DNA of 64,000 nt from Neobacillus sp. PS3-12 (GCF_030915385.1 NZ_CP133268.1:186001-250000), one strand, 5' to 3'. Positions 44,569-53,613 are shown, counted from the first letter of the stretch. The notes: generated by a model not told the origin, from the letters alone. Made by a program: numbers and translations.

Positions 44569-45444
44569 TTAATATTTTTCACATGCATATCCGTCTTGGT
44601 CTCGATCCATTTTCGCCTGATAGGCTGGGTGCCCCTTCGGAACTCCGTCCGGGTATTTCTTTCTTAGTTCGGTACAGTTAGCAAAATACTCCGTTGCTCC
44701 GCTTCCGTTACTTGTAGTTGGTGGAGGCGGTGTCGCAGACGAAGTCGAGTTGTTCACACACATTCCTGTATTGAAACCATTACTCGTGACGAATCCTGGG
44801 ACAGACCAGATTCGAAGGTTCTGCGACTTCGCAACCGCTTCGTCCGCTTGGAAACTACTTAGATATTTGTAGGGCGGGTAGTAAATATAGGCAACTCGTC
44901 CGTATCCTTCTTTCAGAAGAGTTCCCTCAACGGACTGACCGTTCACGAATACATAAGCGAGTTCGCGACCGTATTTGTCAACCTTGTTTTTTTCTTCGAA
45001 TTCGAGCGTGATATTACCACTTCGAAGCAAAGCTTCGTTGCGTTCTGCTGCTTCCTTGGAAAATAATTCTACACAGGTATTTGGCTTATGCTCTTCGGAT
45101 GAATCAAAGAGTAGATAGCGAACCGTCACGATTCTTCCATTCTGATTTACTTTGATCGTATCACCATCAGTGACAGATACGAGTGTAACAGCTACCTGGT
45201 TGCTGGGTGTCCCCTCCATTGGAGCTGGTGTAGGTGCGGGTGCAACTGGATTTGGAGTAGGTTCGTTTTCTTGCTTCTCCGTTGCGGATCCCGAGCTACC
45301 ATCATCAGTGGTTTCTGGCTTTGTTTTGGGAGTTTTATGGGTTCTTGGAGTCGTTTTTTTCGATGATTGATCCGTGCCAACTGAGCCGCAAGCACTCGTT
45401 CCCGTAATAATGAATAGCGACAAAACCAAGATAAGCCATTTTTC
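44569..45444 (-). CDS. Secreted thermonuclease (SNase) lipoprotein with Excalibur domain
   Basis: 291 aa from ATG 45444 behind GGGGGAGAAGG. Lipobox LFIITGTSAC (Cys ~20), a Lys/Pro/Thr-rich linker to ~85, SNase domain (~88-215: VTDGDTIKVNQNGR, RYLLFDSSE, KVDKYGRELAYVFVNG, LLKEGYGRVAYIY) and a C-terminal Excalibur motif with DRDQDGYACE, a Ca-binding loop. It degrades extracellular DNA/RNA for nutrition or competence. It resembles B. subtilis YncB-type nucleases. Confidence 0.88.
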   Translation of the reverse strand, partial: EKWLILVLSLFIITGTSACGSVGTDQSSKKTTPRTHKTPKTKPETTDDGSSGSATEKQENEPTPNPVAPAPTPAPMEGTPSNQVAVTLVSVTDGDTIKVNQNGRIVTVRYLLFDSSEEHKPNTCVELFSKEAAERNEALLRSGNITLEFEEKNKVDKYGRELAYVFVNGQSVEGTLLKEGYGRVAYIYYPPYKYLSSFQADEAVAKSQNLRIWSVPGFVTSNGFNTGMCVNNSTSSATPPPPTTSNGSGATEYFANCTELRKKYPDGVPKGHPAYQAKMDRDQDGYACEKY

Positions 45445-45861
45445 CATCCTTCTCCCCCTGTCAAGAAAACTCTGTACATCGCAGAACACCTAAATTGATA
45501 ACCGTAATAGGTAATATGGTTTTCCTCTTTTAAATAAGCTATTCATAATCATAATTCAGAAGGCATTTTTTAATATGAGGGTTTATTCAAAGAAAACAAG
45601 TGCCATGGAGAAGGAACAAATTACATAACCGGGTATAGAGGAAAAGTTGAAAATGGTGCATTCCATTCACCCCTCATACTTGGGTTTTCCATTCCCCCAA
45701 AAAAGAGTTCCTTTTCCATTCGGTCAACCTTCTTGTAATAATCCCTTGTACTTAAGTGGTCCAGTTTGGTGATATACATCTCCACGCCCGTGAATTAGCC
45801 CTTTGTTCCAATTTCCTATGTATTTGGGTTTGCCCCTAGTTGTATTTTCATCCTATATAAT
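45445..45861. other. Intergenic region without a recognised gene
   Basis: About 415 bp. Short open stretches lack ribosome binding sites and family likeness. Confidence 0.4.
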
Positions 45862-46218
45862 TTACTTTCGGATCGTAACCAATTTAAGCAGTGATTTTAG
45901 AGTCTCTCTTCTCATCCCGTACAGTTCTTTTATTGCTAGCCCAAGTGAACACCAAATGATGGGGCCATCAGAATTATTTTGCATTGGTCCGACAGAAGCT
46001 TCAAAAATGTCAGACAGTTCAATGGCTTGTAGGGATCGGTACTGATAATTATATTCTTGAAGATTATTTAAAAGTTTGACAAAATCATTAAACTGCCTGT
46101 CTTTGAGTAACTTCTTGGTACTTGAATTTTGACCTCCATTAATTCCGTATACACAATCAAATATCGCATTCATTCGATCAGAGTCTAAATAAATTAATCC
46201 CTTATCATTCAACTTCAT
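45862..46218 (-). CDS. Hypothetical protein, 118 aa
   Basis: MKLNDKGLIYLDSDRMNAIF, GGQNSSTKKLLKDRQFNDFV, then SLGLAIKELYGMRRETLKSL. Soluble, mixed alpha, no known domain. ATG 46218; the upstream GGTGAAGATAAA may serve as ribosome binding site. No link to neighbours is evident. Confidence 0.55.
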   Translation of the reverse strand: MKLNDKGLIYLDSDRMNAIFDCVYGINGGQNSSTKKLLKDRQFNDFVKLLNNLQEYNYQYRSLQAIELSDIFEASVGPMQNNSDGPIIWCSLGLAIKELYGMRRETLKSLLKLVTIRK

Positions 46219-46426
46219 TTTATCTTCACCTACTAATTCGGAAAATTATTACTTTCCTCTATTTTATGGCATCCAATACATATGTCTAGGGGCATTGGTA
46301 GATCTCCGTGAGACCTCCTCGGGTAAAAGCAATAACCTTCTTCTTATTTTTTGAATTGCCCCCAAAAAAAGCTCTTTATCTCCGAACCTCTGTTACGTAA
46401 AACAAAACATAAGAGGTGCAGAAAAA

Positions 46427-47584
46427 ATGTTAAAACTTACAAACCCGTTAAGATTAAAGAATATTGCAAAAGGAACGTTAGCCATCGTATTAACTGGCTC
46501 TTTTGTATTTGGTGGGACAAGCGTATTTGCCGATACTACCCAGCCTTCTCCAGAAACTCCGACAACTGTTGGTGTCACGACTGGAAATACGAATGGAACG
46601 GTTTCAGATACAACAGCTCCAACCAATACGACTTCTGGAACTTCACCGTCCACAAGTTCTACCACAACAAAAACACAAGAGACTCCGTCTCTCGTACCGG
46701 GAGACTTCTTCTATTTCGCAAAGATCTGGTTCGAAAAAATCCAGCTTGCATTGACATCGAACCAAACGGATCAGGCAAAACTTTTAGCCAGCAATGCTGC
46801 AGAACGTTTGGCTGAAGCCCAAAAATTGTTTCAATCGGGGGATCAGCAAAAAGCATATGATACCCTTCAAACATCCCTTGATGATATGAACAGTGCAGAG
46901 AAGATTGTGGACAACAAAAAAGCAAAAGATGAAAACAATGAAGAAAAAAATCAATCGAACTCGACTCCAGGTACTACAACAAACAGTTTAACCAATGCAA
47001 CGACTTCGACATCTACGGCTCAAGTATCACCTGATTTAAAATTGGTGGAAACGCAATTAACACAAAACATCCTTGCACTTGAAGCAGCACTGGACAAGGG
47101 GCATAAAAGCGACAAAGCGAAAAAGGCGCTCAAAAAAAATATCGAAAAGTTTCTGAAGGCACTTGAACAAAAGGGTGTAGCCGTTCCAACAACAGCAACA
47201 ACACAAGATAGCAATACGACAAATACATCAGGAACTACAACTGATTCTTCCAACACACAACCAGCTACAACAGATGGAACAACTGCCAATACTGAATCAA
47301 ATACATCGAGTGTAGCACCAGAAACACCAGCAACTACTAGTCAACCGGCATCAACACAACCTGTAGGAACAACTGTTGCTCAACCAGCGCCTACGCAAGC
47401 ACCAGCTTCTGCAACTCAACCAGTTCAAGCACAGGCGCCACAAAATCACGGGCAGGAAGTTTCACAAGTGGCAAAACAAAAAGACAAAGAAAATGAATCT
47501 AAGCATTTCCATAAACAAAACGATAACCAAGATAACCAAGGTAATGACGACGAACAACATGGTCATGACGGTCAAGATGATTAA
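46427..47584 (+). CDS. Secreted DUF5667-type protein with Thr/Ser/Gln-rich linkers
   Basis: 385 aa. Signal peptide (LKNIAKGTLAIVLTGSFVFGGTSVFA), a Thr/Ser/Pro linker, a helical DUF5667-like domain (~88-160: LVPGDFFYFAKIWFEKIQLAL, AAERLAEAQKLFQSGDQQKA), another linker, a second helical part (~200-245), then a Thr/Ala/Gln-rich tail and a His/Asp/Gln-rich end (KHFHKQNDNQDNQGNDD). It is exported and may associate with the wall; function unknown. Stem-loop terminator at 47593-47629. Confidence 0.8.
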   Translation: MLKLTNPLRLKNIAKGTLAIVLTGSFVFGGTSVFADTTQPSPETPTTVGVTTGNTNGTVSDTTAPTNTTSGTSPSTSSTTTKTQETPSLVPGDFFYFAKIWFEKIQLALTSNQTDQAKLLASNAAERLAEAQKLFQSGDQQKAYDTLQTSLDDMNSAEKIVDNKKAKDENNEEKNQSNSTPGTTTNSLTNATTSTSTAQVSPDLKLVETQLTQNILALEAALDKGHKSDKAKKALKKNIEKFLKALEQKGVAVPTTATTQDSNTTNTSGTTTDSSNTQPATTDGTTANTESNTSSVAPETPATTSQPASTQPVGTTVAQPAPTQAPASATQPVQAQAPQNHGQEVSQVAKQKDKENESKHFHKQNDNQDNQGNDDEQHGHDGQDD

Positions 47585-47592
47585 AACAAAGA

Positions 47593-47629
47593 AAATGGCA
47601 TGCGAAATCGAAATTCGCATGCCATTTTT
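47593..47629 (+). terminator. Intrinsic terminator
   Basis: AAATGGCATGCGAA and TTCGCATGCCATTT form a 14-bp stem followed by TTTT, 8 bp past the stop. Confidence 0.9.
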
Positions 47630-47699
47630 TCATACTGTCATGCCTACCTTTCTTCCAACTTGGTTTGGCTATATATTTATGAAAAAGAAACTTCCAGGC

Positions 47700-47780
47700 G
47701 AATCGTAAAAGGCTGCCCTTTTTGTGGCCGCCAGTTTTTTAAGGAAGCCCCCGTTAGCTTAAGTATATTTTTTCACAATA
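47700..47780 (+). repeat. Dispersed repeat, copy 4
   Basis: AAAAGGCTGCCCTTTTTGTG with GGCCGCCAG is the hairpin part, followed by the tail AGCCCCCGTTAGCTTAAGTA and TATTTTTTCACAATA. It lies between the DUF5667 gene and the end of a convergent gene. Confidence 0.7.
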
Positions 47781-47783
47781 TAC

Positions 47784-48071
47784 TTAAATCTGCTGGGTAC
47801 AAATTATATATAAGTCTTGACCGTCTCTAATTGTTTTCTCTCTATGGATACTAATTTTTGCATTATTGTAAGTAGCCCATTTAGGTAAAAAGTATTCTAA
47901 ATAGTTGATTACATCTTCATCAGGGGTCTCATACCCAACGTTGACCTGACTGATTAAATACGGACCGAACTCTGGAAGTAGTGAGTCAGCCCATTCTTTT
48001 GCTTGAATTTTCGAATCAAAAATACGGTTGTCCTCTTTGTAATTACCGTTTATCCAAATTATTTTCTTCAC
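47784..48071 (-). CDS. Hypothetical protein, about 95 aa
   Basis: Proposed start GTG 48071 (VKKIIWINGNYKEDNRIFDS), since the residues before it in the longer frame (to 48167) look non-coding. Contains IQAKEWADSLLPEFGPYLIS and ISIHREKTIRDGQDLYIICT; probably soluble alpha/beta. The family is not recognised, and the ribosome binding site (GTGGGTGAC) is weak. Confidence 0.5.
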   Translation of the reverse strand: MKKIIWINGNYKEDNRIFDSKIQAKEWADSLLPEFGPYLISQVNVGYETPDEDVINYLEYFLPKWATYNNAKISIHREKTIRDGQDLYIICTQQI

Positions 48072-48150
48072 CAAGTCACCCACTTTTGACCTCTTGCACC
48101 ATGTACTTTCATAACGAGGATTTAATATGGTTAATAAATAAATTGGCTGT

Positions 48151-48537
48151 TTATATGATAAATTCAAAACCAGTCGGTTTACTGAATGGAGCTTTACATT
48201 CGCTAAAAACTAATTTAATTTCAGAAAAATCTTCTGGTAATGGAGGGGATACAATAAAAGCAAATGACATATGACCTATAGAGCCTCCGCCTCCTTCGTT
48301 TCGGCAGTTGTATTCAATCCCATTCCCCTCGTTTATAGAAAGTTCAAACCAGGTATGTTTATGCTCTCGATCATCACCATTAATCTCATCAAATTTGGCG
48401 TAATGGCAACAGACGCCCCAAGTAGCACTATATTTAATTTTGGGGAAGGATTTCTCTTTGTCCAGGAAAAAACAAACATTAATATGTTTGCTTTTTCTAT
48501 GGATATCATAACTGAATTGGCAAATACTAATTCTAAT
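48151..48537 (-). pseudogene. Hypothetical gene lacking its start
   Basis: A 129-codon open frame with clear protein character: DKEKSFPKIKYSATWGVCCH, EHKHTWFELSINEGNGIEYN, GGGGSIGHMSFAFIVSPPLP and KAPFSKPTGFEFII, then TAA. No ATG/GTG/TTG with a ribosome binding site near its beginning, and a stop in front, so the 5' end is lost. The overlapping plus-strand open frame from 48271 is its shadow up to about 48570. Confidence 0.55.
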
Positions 48538-48576
48538 TCAAGACTTCGCAGTCCTTCAAAAAAAGGCGGTACTTAC

Positions 48577-48759
48577 ATGAAAAAATTTATGGTACTAATG
48601 CATTTAATTTCAGGTACTTTTGCAGCTTCCTTCGTTTTATACTTTGTTAGGAAAAACTCTTCCGAACATAGAAGAATTATGATGTCGATTATAGGAACTC
48701 AACTTCTATCGTGGGTATTTCTTTTAATAAGGTCTATAATAGAAAAAGCGAAACCTTAG
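48577..48759 (+). CDS. Small membrane protein, 60 aa
   Basis: ATG 48577 after AAGGCGG. KKFMVLMHLISGTFAASFVLYF, a basic loop, then MSIIGTQLLSWVFLLIRSII: two membrane helices. The frame is open upstream to 48271, but that part is antisense to another gene. A hairpin-like AAAAAGCGAAACC/GATTTCGCTTTTTTT terminator overlaps its end. Confidence 0.6.
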   Translation: MKKFMVLMHLISGTFAASFVLYFVRKNSSEHRRIMMSIIGTQLLSWVFLLIRSIIEKAKP

Positions 48760-48904
48760 GATTTCGCTTTTTTTACGCATTCAAGCACCTTATTTATATT
48801 CAAATTCAAAACATCCTCCGTCGGTTAAAGAATGTAGTTGTTCATTATTTTGTCTTTACCCTATGATTGGTATTTAATTCAACGCAACTTAATTGGAATC
48901 CTCC

Positions 48905-48992
48905 TTCAACAAACCTGAACCGTTAGTAAAAAAGCGACTGCTGTTATTGAGCAATCGCCCCCGTTAGTGTAAGTACATTGTTTCACAATCTC
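48905..48992 (+). repeat. Dispersed repeat, copy 5 (complete type)
   Basis: Head CAACAAACCTGAACCGTTAG, hairpin AAAAAGCGACTG..GAGCAATCGC, tail CCCCCGTTAGTGTAAGTA and CATTGTTTCACAATC. This is the clearest full copy: about 88 bp with head, stem-loop and tail. Confidence 0.75.
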
Positions 48993-49320
48993 TTTAAAAA
49001 AAATAAAGAAATATGATTAACAACCACCATTCCCAGTGAAGGTACGAGTCACGAAACAAATTTTGTATCTGTACGTTTATAAGTTTTTTCTTAACTGTTT
49101 CTGCTGTATGATTGCTAATCATTTTCTCGCCACTCTTTTTTACATACCCTTTGCCAAACTAGCCTTCCACTTTAGATTTATAAGGTATGCCGCCTTGATG
49201 GCAGCTGAATTTTCTGCATACGAGTACCACTCTCATTTAGTACTCATTTTTGTCGTAATGTGAATAATACCCATTTTCTGATAATTGGATTTTTCAACTA
49301 GTCCTTAAAATAAAAACGAC

Positions 49321-49329
49321 ATAGACTAA
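49321..49329 (+). promoter_or_regulatory. Sporulation-type -10 element (CATANNNTA)
   Basis: CATAGACTAATG followed by ATGTAGCAAGACAA is nearly the same as at 28694 before the CotD-like gene. It lies 300 bp before the CotY/CotZ-like gene with no gene between, so either the leader is long or a gene was lost here. Confidence 0.4.
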
Positions 49330-49384
49330 TGATGTAGCAAGACAAATTCATATTGATGTTATAAAAGCACAAGAGACAACCACG

Positions 49385-49450
49385 ATGGTTCAATAACAAA
49401 ACAAAAGGCTACTGTTTGGAGCAGTCAGCCTTTAAGCAAAGCCCTTTTTA
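49385..49450 (+). repeat. Dispersed repeat, copy 6 (hairpin part)
   Basis: TTCAATAACAAAACAAAAGG, then CTACTG..CAGTCAGCCTTT and a short tail AAAGCCC. The tail is incomplete. Confidence 0.5.
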
Positions 49451-49629
49451 TTTTAATCCATTTCTTTCTAAATTATTTTAAAAATAGTTTTCATGGATTT
49501 ATTAAATTCTGTTCAGTTAACTATATCGATACCAAAAAATTGATAGATGAATACCCACTCCAACCCATGTCTAGTTCCATAATATAAATTTATAAGGACA
49601 GGAAATACAATTTAAGGAGAAGATATTTT

Positions 49630-50199
49630 ATGTCACCTGAGTTTTGGCATCTTGATAAAAAAGAATGTCATTATGGTCAAAGAGAATGTCATCATCATAA
49701 AAAAGATTATTGTCATGATAAAAAAGAATGCAATTGTCATCATCATAATAATTGTTTGAAAAATACTTTAGAAAAAATACTAAATGAACAAAGAAAAGTA
49801 AGGAAGAAAGAATGTGACATACCGTCTAATGGGTGTTTTGAACATTTAGGAAGAACTTCAACAAACACAATCCCCTTTATTTTGTATAGTAATACAGAAC
49901 CATTTAAAGTTGAAGGTGTAACAAAATGTTTCGACTGTGATACAAATAAGGAAAAGTTTGTTTGCTTTAAATCATTTATTTTTCGAATAATTGATTTAGA
50001 AGGAGATTGTGCTTTTTTGGAATTGCTAAAATTTAAAAATCATCATAAGAGTACCTCAAACTGCGATGATCATGTATGTTCTCCTTGTTGTCAAGTACAT
50101 TGTGAAGATGTTGATGATTTGATCGCCACAGGTGTATGTATTCAAGTGGAACTTTCATGTTTTTGTGCTATTCAATGTTTACCTGCTGTATGTATGTAA
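49630..50199 (+). CDS. CotY/CotZ-family spore coat or exosporium protein
   Basis: 189 aa, Cys- and His-rich. The N-terminus is full of HHHKKDYCHDKKECNCHHH-type stretches. The CotZ-like core follows: TIPFILYSNTEPFKVEG, FVCFKSFIFRIIDLEGDCAF LELL and a C-terminal VELSCFCAIQCLPAVCM. CotY/CotZ form crosslinked hexagonal lattices in the outer coat or exosporium. ATG 49630 with AAGGAGAAG upstream. A -10-like sporulation element lies at 49321. Confidence 0.85.
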   Translation: MSPEFWHLDKKECHYGQRECHHHKKDYCHDKKECNCHHHNNCLKNTLEKILNEQRKVRKKECDIPSNGCFEHLGRTSTNTIPFILYSNTEPFKVEGVTKCFDCDTNKEKFVCFKSFIFRIIDLEGDCAFLELLKFKNHHKSTSNCDDHVCSPCCQVHCEDVDDLIATGVCIQVELSCFCAIQCLPAVCM

Positions 50200-50348
50200 A
50201 TGTTTCAAGTTAGCAGGAATATGAAAATTGTAAAAAATATCCTATTGACTATATAATAAACACCTGATTGAACAGGATGTATGTAAATATACTAGATATA
50301 AAGAACAAAATGCTCTTAGTGGGTTTTGCGGTTTCAGTTGGAATGGTT

Positions 50349-50379
50349 GGTGGCAAACTCATCATGTTGCCACCATTAT
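50349..50379 (+). terminator. Stem-loop terminator
   Basis: GGTGGCAA and TTGCCACC with a 10-nt loop, followed by ATTATTTT. About 150 bp after the CotY/CotZ-like gene. Confidence 0.6.
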
Positions 50380-50485
50380 TTTAATTAAAATCCTATTAGG
50401 TCACAGAATTTACACTGAAAGAATTGGGTCATTTTTTTTCCCAATATGATTATGATTCCGACTCGAAAAAGTTATAAACAAGTTA

Positions 50486-50527
50486 AAAAAATCTGTGATC
50501 CCAAAAAAGGATTACAGATTTTTTTAA
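50486..50527. terminator. Bidirectional terminator between convergent coat genes
   Basis: AAAAAATCTGTGATCC and GGATTACAGATTTTTTT form a long stem with one mismatch and A/T tracts on both sides. Confidence 0.85.
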
Positions 50528-50610
50528 CAGGAACTAAATTAGATAGAAAATCAAATTGAATGTGTTTTGATGGGATTTATTAAAACCTAACCCCCAAACC
50601 TTAGCAGATA

Positions 50611-51138
50611 TTAGAAACATACTCTTGAAGCACAGTAATCTAAGTCGAAGACGATTTCGCCGCTGCAAGTTGACAGGGCTGCGGCAGGTTCCGTAGGATT
50701 TGGAATACATGCAATTTCAAGTAAGGTTATACCTTCCACAAAAATTGGAATGGATGCTCCAGGATTAACGGTTGCAACCACCGCTCCTGCAGGTGAAAGT
50801 CTATCAGTTATACGAACTGACATTGAACAACCGCTAGTTGGATTACCCGTGTTTGTTACCACAATTAATCCGCTAAATTCAATATTGGTTCTACTTGAAA
50901 AATAGGGTTGAAAATTCGAATCACATGGTTGTGAAATAGGTTCGCAATGTTTAAAGCACCTTAATTCTTGTCTTCTTCTACATAGATTAAACCCTTTTAC
51001 AGGATTGTGGCAGGGATTTTTTTCATGCTCAAAGTGGCACTTAGGCACGTTTTCGCACACATGATGGTTGCCCATAGAACGTTTTCCACAAGAACATTGT
51101 CCCTTACATCCACACTGTTTACCTTCCGATATATTCAA
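50611..51138 (-). CDS. Ena-like endospore appendage / DUF3992 protein
   Basis: 175 aa. A Cys-rich N-terminus (CGCKGQCSCGK, CRRRQELRCFKHC) is followed by a ~100-residue beta-rich domain: IEFSGLIVVTNTGNPTSGCS, VNPGASIPIFVEGITLLEIAC and CSGEIVFDLDYCASRVCF. The pattern TNTG..., a GxSxxF/I turn and C-terminal FDLxYC is that of DUF3992 subunits of S-type endospore appendages, which polymerise through disulphides. ATG 51138 follows AAGGAGGAAATTTT. It is convergent with the CotY/CotZ-like gene. The N-terminal Cys region is longer than in the Ena subunits I recall. Confidence 0.7.
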   Translation of the reverse strand: MNISEGKQCGCKGQCSCGKRSMGNHHVCENVPKCHFEHEKNPCHNPVKGFNLCRRRQELRCFKHCEPISQPCDSNFQPYFSSRTNIEFSGLIVVTNTGNPTSGCSMSVRITDRLSPAGAVVATVNPGASIPIFVEGITLLEIACIPNPTEPAAALSTCSGEIVFDLDYCASRVCF

Positions 51139-51505
51139 TTAAAATTTCCTCCTTGGATTTTTAGATTTTTAGAATTTCTACATAATCAATGTATGTCCGA
51201 TAGGACATACCGTATCAGCTAATCCATCAATATAAACATCTATTTTTGGAAAAATAGTTAATTTATTTTTTTAATCCCTGTAACTTTTTACCTATGATAA
51301 AATGAGAACCATATGCCGAGGAAAAATGGACTATGGGGCGAGAAAAAATGATTAGTATTGCTGGAAGTTGACTTAATAGAAGTTATTGCCTTGCAGCTTG
51401 TACCATTTAAAACCTTAGGCCGCTGTTGCAAAAAGATTGCATTAGATATTCTTTATCACCTGAATATAATCGAGTTCAGCATCTTACAATTTCAAGTGGA
51501 TTCTA
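51139..51505. other. Intergenic region, no gene recognised
   Basis: About 365 bp between two minus-strand coat genes. Promoter signals for the Ena-like gene are expected here, but none stands out. Confidence 0.4.
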
Positions 51506-52765
51506 TTACCCTAACGTTTGACTTACCACAGTAAACCCAGCGATAGCACACAAAGAGAATACGCAGATCTCGGTTGGGTTAATTAAATCGTTAACGAAAT
51601 AGGCTAAACAGTCTTTTACTTTTAATACATAGAGAGGAGGTAGTGCAGGTGTTGTAGAAATCGGTAGACCATTAATCAATACATTAAGTTTCAGCCCAAA
51701 TTTGGCTGCACAACTCAACTCTTCTCCAATTCCTCTGGCACAGCATGGACACTTACAAGGTTTATTTTTCTTATTGCATGAACAGTCTTCCGTTTCGTTA
51801 TTTGCCTGTTGAAGTAGAAATTGAAAAATATTAGGGGTAGGTGTAGGTGTAGGAGTAGTCGATATTGTCGCACAAATGCCTGCAACGTCACATAATTGTA
51901 CTGTTGTATTGGGAACAGGTGTAGTTTGTCCTGCTGTTCTAAACGTAACAACAGAACAATCCACTACATCGGTAATGACTTGCCCTGTAGTCGGATTCCT
52001 TAGCCCCGTCACTACGCTAAAAAAGATATTAATTGCAATTTGTTGTAGATCATTTGGTGGAATGGTAATTGGAGTTGTAGCTTGAAACTGTCGAACCTGA
52101 TTTAACAAATTCGCTAGATTGCGGACACAACAATTACAGTCTTTCGGGCATTTATCTTCTTCATTTTCTTGGCAATCACAATTTCCCATGTCATCACACC
52201 CCCCATCACAATTATTCATATTCCTTTGTTTTTTATGGAAGTTGAATGGAAAGCTTGGAAAAATAATAGGCTTACAATCTCCGCACTTTACATTTAAGGT
52301 AACTCCATCCACATCCACTGTGGTTGAAATAGACTGATTGTTTTGTTGGTTTTGATCCCCATGTCTTTGGGTTTGTGTCTGTGCACCTTGGGCTTGGTTT
52401 TGATTTTCGGTTTGTGCTTGGTCTTGAGCTCCTCCCGTTTGGTTCTGAACTTCAGTTTGTGCTTGGCTTTGAGGACCTTGCTGCTGGTTTCCTTGCGTTT
52501 GTGGTCCCTGCTCTTGTTCCTGTGTTTGAGGACCTTGCCTTTGACCTTCTTGAATTTGCTCTTGCGTTTGAGGACCTTGCTCTTGTTCAAGCCCTCCCTG
52601 TTGTTGTTGCTGCTGCTGTTCCTGTTCCCCTATTGATTGGGATAATGGATTATGCTCACAAAATGTCTGGTCACAAGGATTAACCTCCTCTTGACATGTG
52701 CAAAATTGTTTTTGTTTATAGCATTTTTTACAGTATTCATAGTCATTACTATTATTAAAACTCAT
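51506..52765 (-). CDS. Large spore coat-type protein with Gln-rich domain
   Basis: 419 aa from ATG 52765 behind GGGGGTGAT. N-terminal Cys motif (CKKCYKQKQFCTCQEE), a ~100-residue Gln/Gly/Glu-rich low-complexity stretch (repeated QGPQTQEQ and QNQAQ-like units), a Cys-rich stretch (CDGGCDDMGNCDCQE, CPKDCNCC), then two related beta-type domains (NLLNQVRQFQATTP... and GEELSCAAKFGLKLNVLING) ending CVFSLCAIAGF. The terminal domain resembles CotZ/CotY/Ena-type shells, but no family is certain. Its strand and neighbourhood place it with the spore surface cluster. Confidence 0.65.
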   Translation of the reverse strand: MSFNNSNDYEYCKKCYKQKQFCTCQEEVNPCDQTFCEHNPLSQSIGEQEQQQQQQQGGLEQEQGPQTQEQIQEGQRQGPQTQEQEQGPQTQGNQQQGPQSQAQTEVQNQTGGAQDQAQTENQNQAQGAQTQTQRHGDQNQQNNQSISTTVDVDGVTLNVKCGDCKPIIFPSFPFNFHKKQRNMNNCDGGCDDMGNCDCQENEEDKCPKDCNCCVRNLANLLNQVRQFQATTPITIPPNDLQQIAINIFFSVVTGLRNPTTGQVITDVVDCSVVTFRTAGQTTPVPNTTVQLCDVAGICATISTTPTPTPTPNIFQFLLQQANNETEDCSCNKKNKPCKCPCCARGIGEELSCAAKFGLKLNVLINGLPISTTPALPPLYVLKVKDCLAYFVNDLINPTEICVFSLCAIAGFTVVSQTLG

Positions 52766-52921
52766 GAGTATCACCCCCTTTCATACTGACTTTAATTCAT
52801 TATATTTAGAAGAAAGAGTATATGAGTAGACGTATAGAGTAAGCACAAAAAAAAAGGCTGTCCATCGACGAACATATTTTAAACAATTAGGATCAAGTCT
52901 AAAATTCTTAAGGAGATTTCT

Positions 52922-53221
52922 ATGGATGATTATCAAAAGCTGGTAAACCGAATTTATAGCATATCAAGTTATTTAGATGAAATGAAAAACATAGAGAAAA
53001 ACAGGTGGGAATTTTAGAAACCCAAATATGCACAAAAAAAAGTTTTGAAAAAATTAATGGACAGTGGTGTAGTTCGGAAAGTAAAAGTTGATTCAGAGCA
53101 GATTCAAAAGGTCCGCCGTTGTTCTCCTTTAGAATTACCTAATGGTGACATTCATTCGGATAATCTTGGATTTTGGTCTGTCGGGATAAATCACGTTTCA
53201 AAATTGTGCTTATTGAAGTAA
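52922..53221 (+). pseudogene. Hypothetical gene with one in-frame TAG
   Basis: ATG 52922 follows AAGGAG. 100 codons remain in one frame, MDDYQKLVNRIYSISSYLDE to NRWEF, TAG at 53015-53017, then KPKYAQKKVLKKLMDSGVVR and VRRCSPLELPNGDIHSDNLG to the stop at 53221. Continued coding character beyond the TAG suggests a nonsense mutation or sequencing error. Family unknown. Confidence 0.5.
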
Positions 53222-53255
53222 ACTGTCAGTTACTTTAAGTGAATTTTTTCACAAA
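53222..53255 (+). repeat. Dispersed repeat tail, copy 7
   Basis: ACTGTCAGTTACTTTAAGTG followed by AATTTTTTCACAAATA. It abuts the stop of the preceding broken gene. The uninterrupted TTTAAGTGAA-TTTTTTCACA here is what the IS21 target looked like. Confidence 0.7.
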
Positions 53256-53343
53256 TATAATAAAACAAAAAAGACGGTAATCAAATCCGCCTTTTAGAAA
53301 ATCTTAATCTTTTGTAGTTTTCGCCTTTTTAATTGGAAAATCC

Positions 53344-53613
53344 TCATTTTGATAATAACTGTTCTTCACTAATATATTGGGTCCTAATGGGTCCTAAGCA
53401 AGCAACACCAGAACAACTACAGCTGATTTCTTTTGCTATCTTTGAGCTTTTCCAATTTTCATATGCCCCTTGCAGACTAGTAGTTTGAATATTTCCAAGC
53501 TCAGGAATATCCCCAAAATCGGTCACGATAATATCCCCTGTAAAGATATTGGCATTCAAATGCGACCGACCATAAGGATCTATCCTGTTAAAATAATAAA
53601 TGCGACTGCCCAT
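53344..53613 (-). CDS. Hypothetical Cys-containing protein, 89 aa
   Basis: ATG 53613 with GAGGTG about 9 nt upstream. MGSRIYYFNRIDPYGRSHLN, then DFGDIPELGNIQTTSLQGAY and EISCSCSGVACLGPIRTQYI. The CSCSGVAC part and the GNIQTTSLQGAYENW phrase recall the C-terminal SPASM region of radical SAM peptide-modifying enzymes, but no radical SAM CxxxCxxC is present and the protein is short. It may be a remnant or an independent small protein. Confidence 0.45.
   Translation of the reverse strand: MGSRIYYFNRIDPYGRSHLNANIFTGDIIVTDFGDIPELGNIQTTSLQGAYENWKSSKIAKEISCSCSGVACLGPIRTQYISEEQLLSK

Noticed and set aside
48271..48576. Upstream part of the plus-strand frame that ends in the 60-aa membrane protein
   Set aside because: The minus strand here carries a far more protein-like reading (48151-48537), so the plus-strand start was moved to ATG 48577.
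49036..49263. Open frame of 75 codons, hydrophobic, plus strand
   Set aside because: No ribosome binding site, and the opposite strand shows a better protein-like stretch (YSYAENSAAIKAAY...), but this is too short and has no start to be called a gene.
52294..52683. Three long open frames opposite and beside the Gln-rich coat region
   Set aside because: These are shadows of the low-complexity CAA/CAG-rich coding sequence of the 419-aa coat protein.
53344..53613. Radical SAM peptide maturase
   Set aside because: Only a SPASM-like phrase is present; the CxxxCxxC cluster and barrel are absent and the protein has 89 residues.
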